Shown: positions 13,212-14,047 of the stretch, in pieces
Position numbering within the stretch: the first letter of the stretch is position 1
How the letters are laid out: every line of letters starts with the position of its first letter
Assembly: GCA_002387325.1 (NCBI GenBank)
Contig: DGIN01000006.1
Location: forward strand, 1-14,047
Direction: 5' to 3'
Length of the DNA stretch: 14,047 nt
Source: Bacteroidales bacterium UBA4621
GTDB lineage: Bacteria > Bacteroidota > Bacteroidia > Bacteroidales > Paludibacteraceae
Position numbers and translations under genes: made by a program
The notes under the pieces: generated by a model
The model's input: only the letters and a program-made list of their open reading frames with translations
Databases searched by the model: none
What the model was told of the DNA's origin: nothing

Positions 13212-14047
13212 CTATGGTACAATGATTTTGCGTTGGTAGGTCTGTCCCCCGCTATATACATATACGATGTACACGCCCGATGTAGCGGGGACGGGTAGGG
13301 TGTAGGGCGTGCTGTCAATGTCGCCTTGCTCCACAAGCCACCCATGTGCTGTATAAATGGCGTAGTAACTCTTATCGTTCGCGTGATAGGCATTGTATAT
13401 CGTTATATAGTCACTGAAAATCAGCATCTGCGTACCGTCGTTATCTACAATGCCAAAATTGTTCACTATCGGATCGGTGCTTGCGGCTGCTAATGTGCTG
13501 TCTAATGCCAAACCCACCAACACAGGGTCGTGGTCGCTGTAGCGGAACATGGTTTGGTCATTTGATTTGTCGTAGGTGTAGTCGTCCGATTCGTCGGAAT
13601 TGATATGGTACGCCGCCATGCCCGTGATTTGCGGACGCAAAGTGGTATTGCATATGGCGTGGTCAAGATACCCCGCCTGCCCGTGGAACGTGTAACTATA
13701 ACTCGTGTCGCCGTGGAAAGCACGGTGCAGGTCAATCATACCCGCAGTGGCAAAAATGGTAATCGGGTCTTCTTTGGCGTAGGCATTCAAGTCTCCCATA
13801 ACAAGCAGGTCACTCTCGTGGAACTGCGGACGGATTCTGTTGTATTGATTGATAACCGATTTCGCCTCCATCGTGCGCGAGTAGTTGAAAGTTCCCTGCC
13901 CGTCGCCTTGGTCGGCATCGGAACCCGAACCGCTGCCCGACTTGGCCTTGAAATGGTTGAGCGAAAAGAAAAACACCTCCCCAGTCTCTATCTCTTGGAA
14001 AGCCTGTATCTTCTTGCGGTTCATCACACGCTCGTTGTTGCTGTAGA
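13212..14047 (-). CDS. Secreted EEP-family nuclease, C-terminal part
   Basis: The reading frame stays open to the window edge at 14047, so the gene continues outside and the true start is not seen. The GTG/ATG codons near 14027 are internal. The visible 278 or so residues cover the second half of an endonuclease/exonuclease/phosphatase domain of the extracellular nuclease type (NucH/ExeM-like). The motifs are LNHFKAKSG, DQGDGQG, GDLNAYAKEDPI, the YLDHAI strand and the closing SDHDPV with the catalytic Asp-His pair. After this domain come about 95 residues ending in a beta-rich tail with GVYIVYVYSGGQTYQRKIIVP-like spacing (GVYIV, then GG, then RKIIV). This is the pattern of a type IX secretion C-terminal sorting domain. 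The likely role is a secreted or cell-surface DNase for nutrient or DNA scavenging. It is transcribed toward, but probably separately from, the HNH gene. Confidence 0.9.
   Translation of the reverse strand, partial: YSNNERVMNRKKIQAFQEIETGEVFFFSLNHFKAKSGSGSGSDADQGDGQGTFNYSRTMEAKSVINQYNRIRPQFHESDLLVMGDLNAYAKEDPITIFATAGMIDLHRAFHGDTSYSYTFHGQAGYLDHAICNTTLRPQITGMAAYHINSDESDDYTYDKSNDQTMFRYSDHDPVLVGLALDSTLAAASTDPIVNNFGIVDNDGTQMLIFSDYITIYNAYHANDKSYYAIYTAHGWLVEQGDIDSTPYTLPVPATSGVYIVYVYSGGQTYQRKIIVP

Noticed and set aside
12255..14047. HNH gene and secreted nuclease as a two-gene nuclease defence system
   Set aside because: The secreted nuclease carries an export-type tail and normal base composition, and a 192-base gap with repeats separates the genes. 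Their adjacency looks coincidental.

Overview
This window looks chromosomal and comes from a member of the Bacteroidota, most likely the order Bacteroidales. The evidence is threefold. Three intergenic promoters fit the Bacteroidota consensus (TTTG, 20 bases, TAnnTTTG). The genes lack Shine-Dalgarno sequences. Several gene types are typical of the phylum: an AroQ-fused DAHP synthase, a short CstA, a DUF6913-like protein, and a secreted nuclease ending in a type IX secretion (T9SS) sorting domain. Most genes have roughly even base composition. The stretch at about 12136-13211 is clearly richer in A+T.

Layout, left to right. Positions 1-320 hold no gene but carry several short repeats, a hairpin and a promoter. 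Then comes a bifunctional DAHP synthase/chorismate mutase (+), which converges within 6 bases on ribF (-), the FMN/FAD-making enzyme. ribF and cstA (+) diverge from a compact double promoter at about 2250-2331. cstA (peptide/pyruvate uptake), engB (ribosome-assembly GTPase) and an ABC-type substrate-binding lipoprotein lie close together on the + strand. A hairpin with a T-run, oriented for the - strand, separates them from the next block.

The - strand block reads from right to left: ligA, a DUF6913-like gene and dapA overlap at their ends. A helical protein of unknown function follows after 3 bases. After a 76-base gap come a D-lactate dehydrogenase (ldhA) and a flavodoxin-fold Fe-S-type reductase. 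To the right of ligA lie an A+T-rich HNH endonuclease gene with unusual flanks and, at the window edge, the C-terminal part of a secreted endonuclease/exonuclease/phosphatase-family nuclease.

Most of the content is housekeeping: aromatic amino acid entry, flavin cofactors, lysine/cell-wall precursor synthesis, DNA ligation, ribosome assembly and fermentation. I see no complete, clearly new multi-gene system. The best leads are two palindromic repeat-like segments that appear to be translated inside ligA and cstA, the solitary and probably imported HNH gene, and the unrecognised 413-residue protein coupled to dapA.
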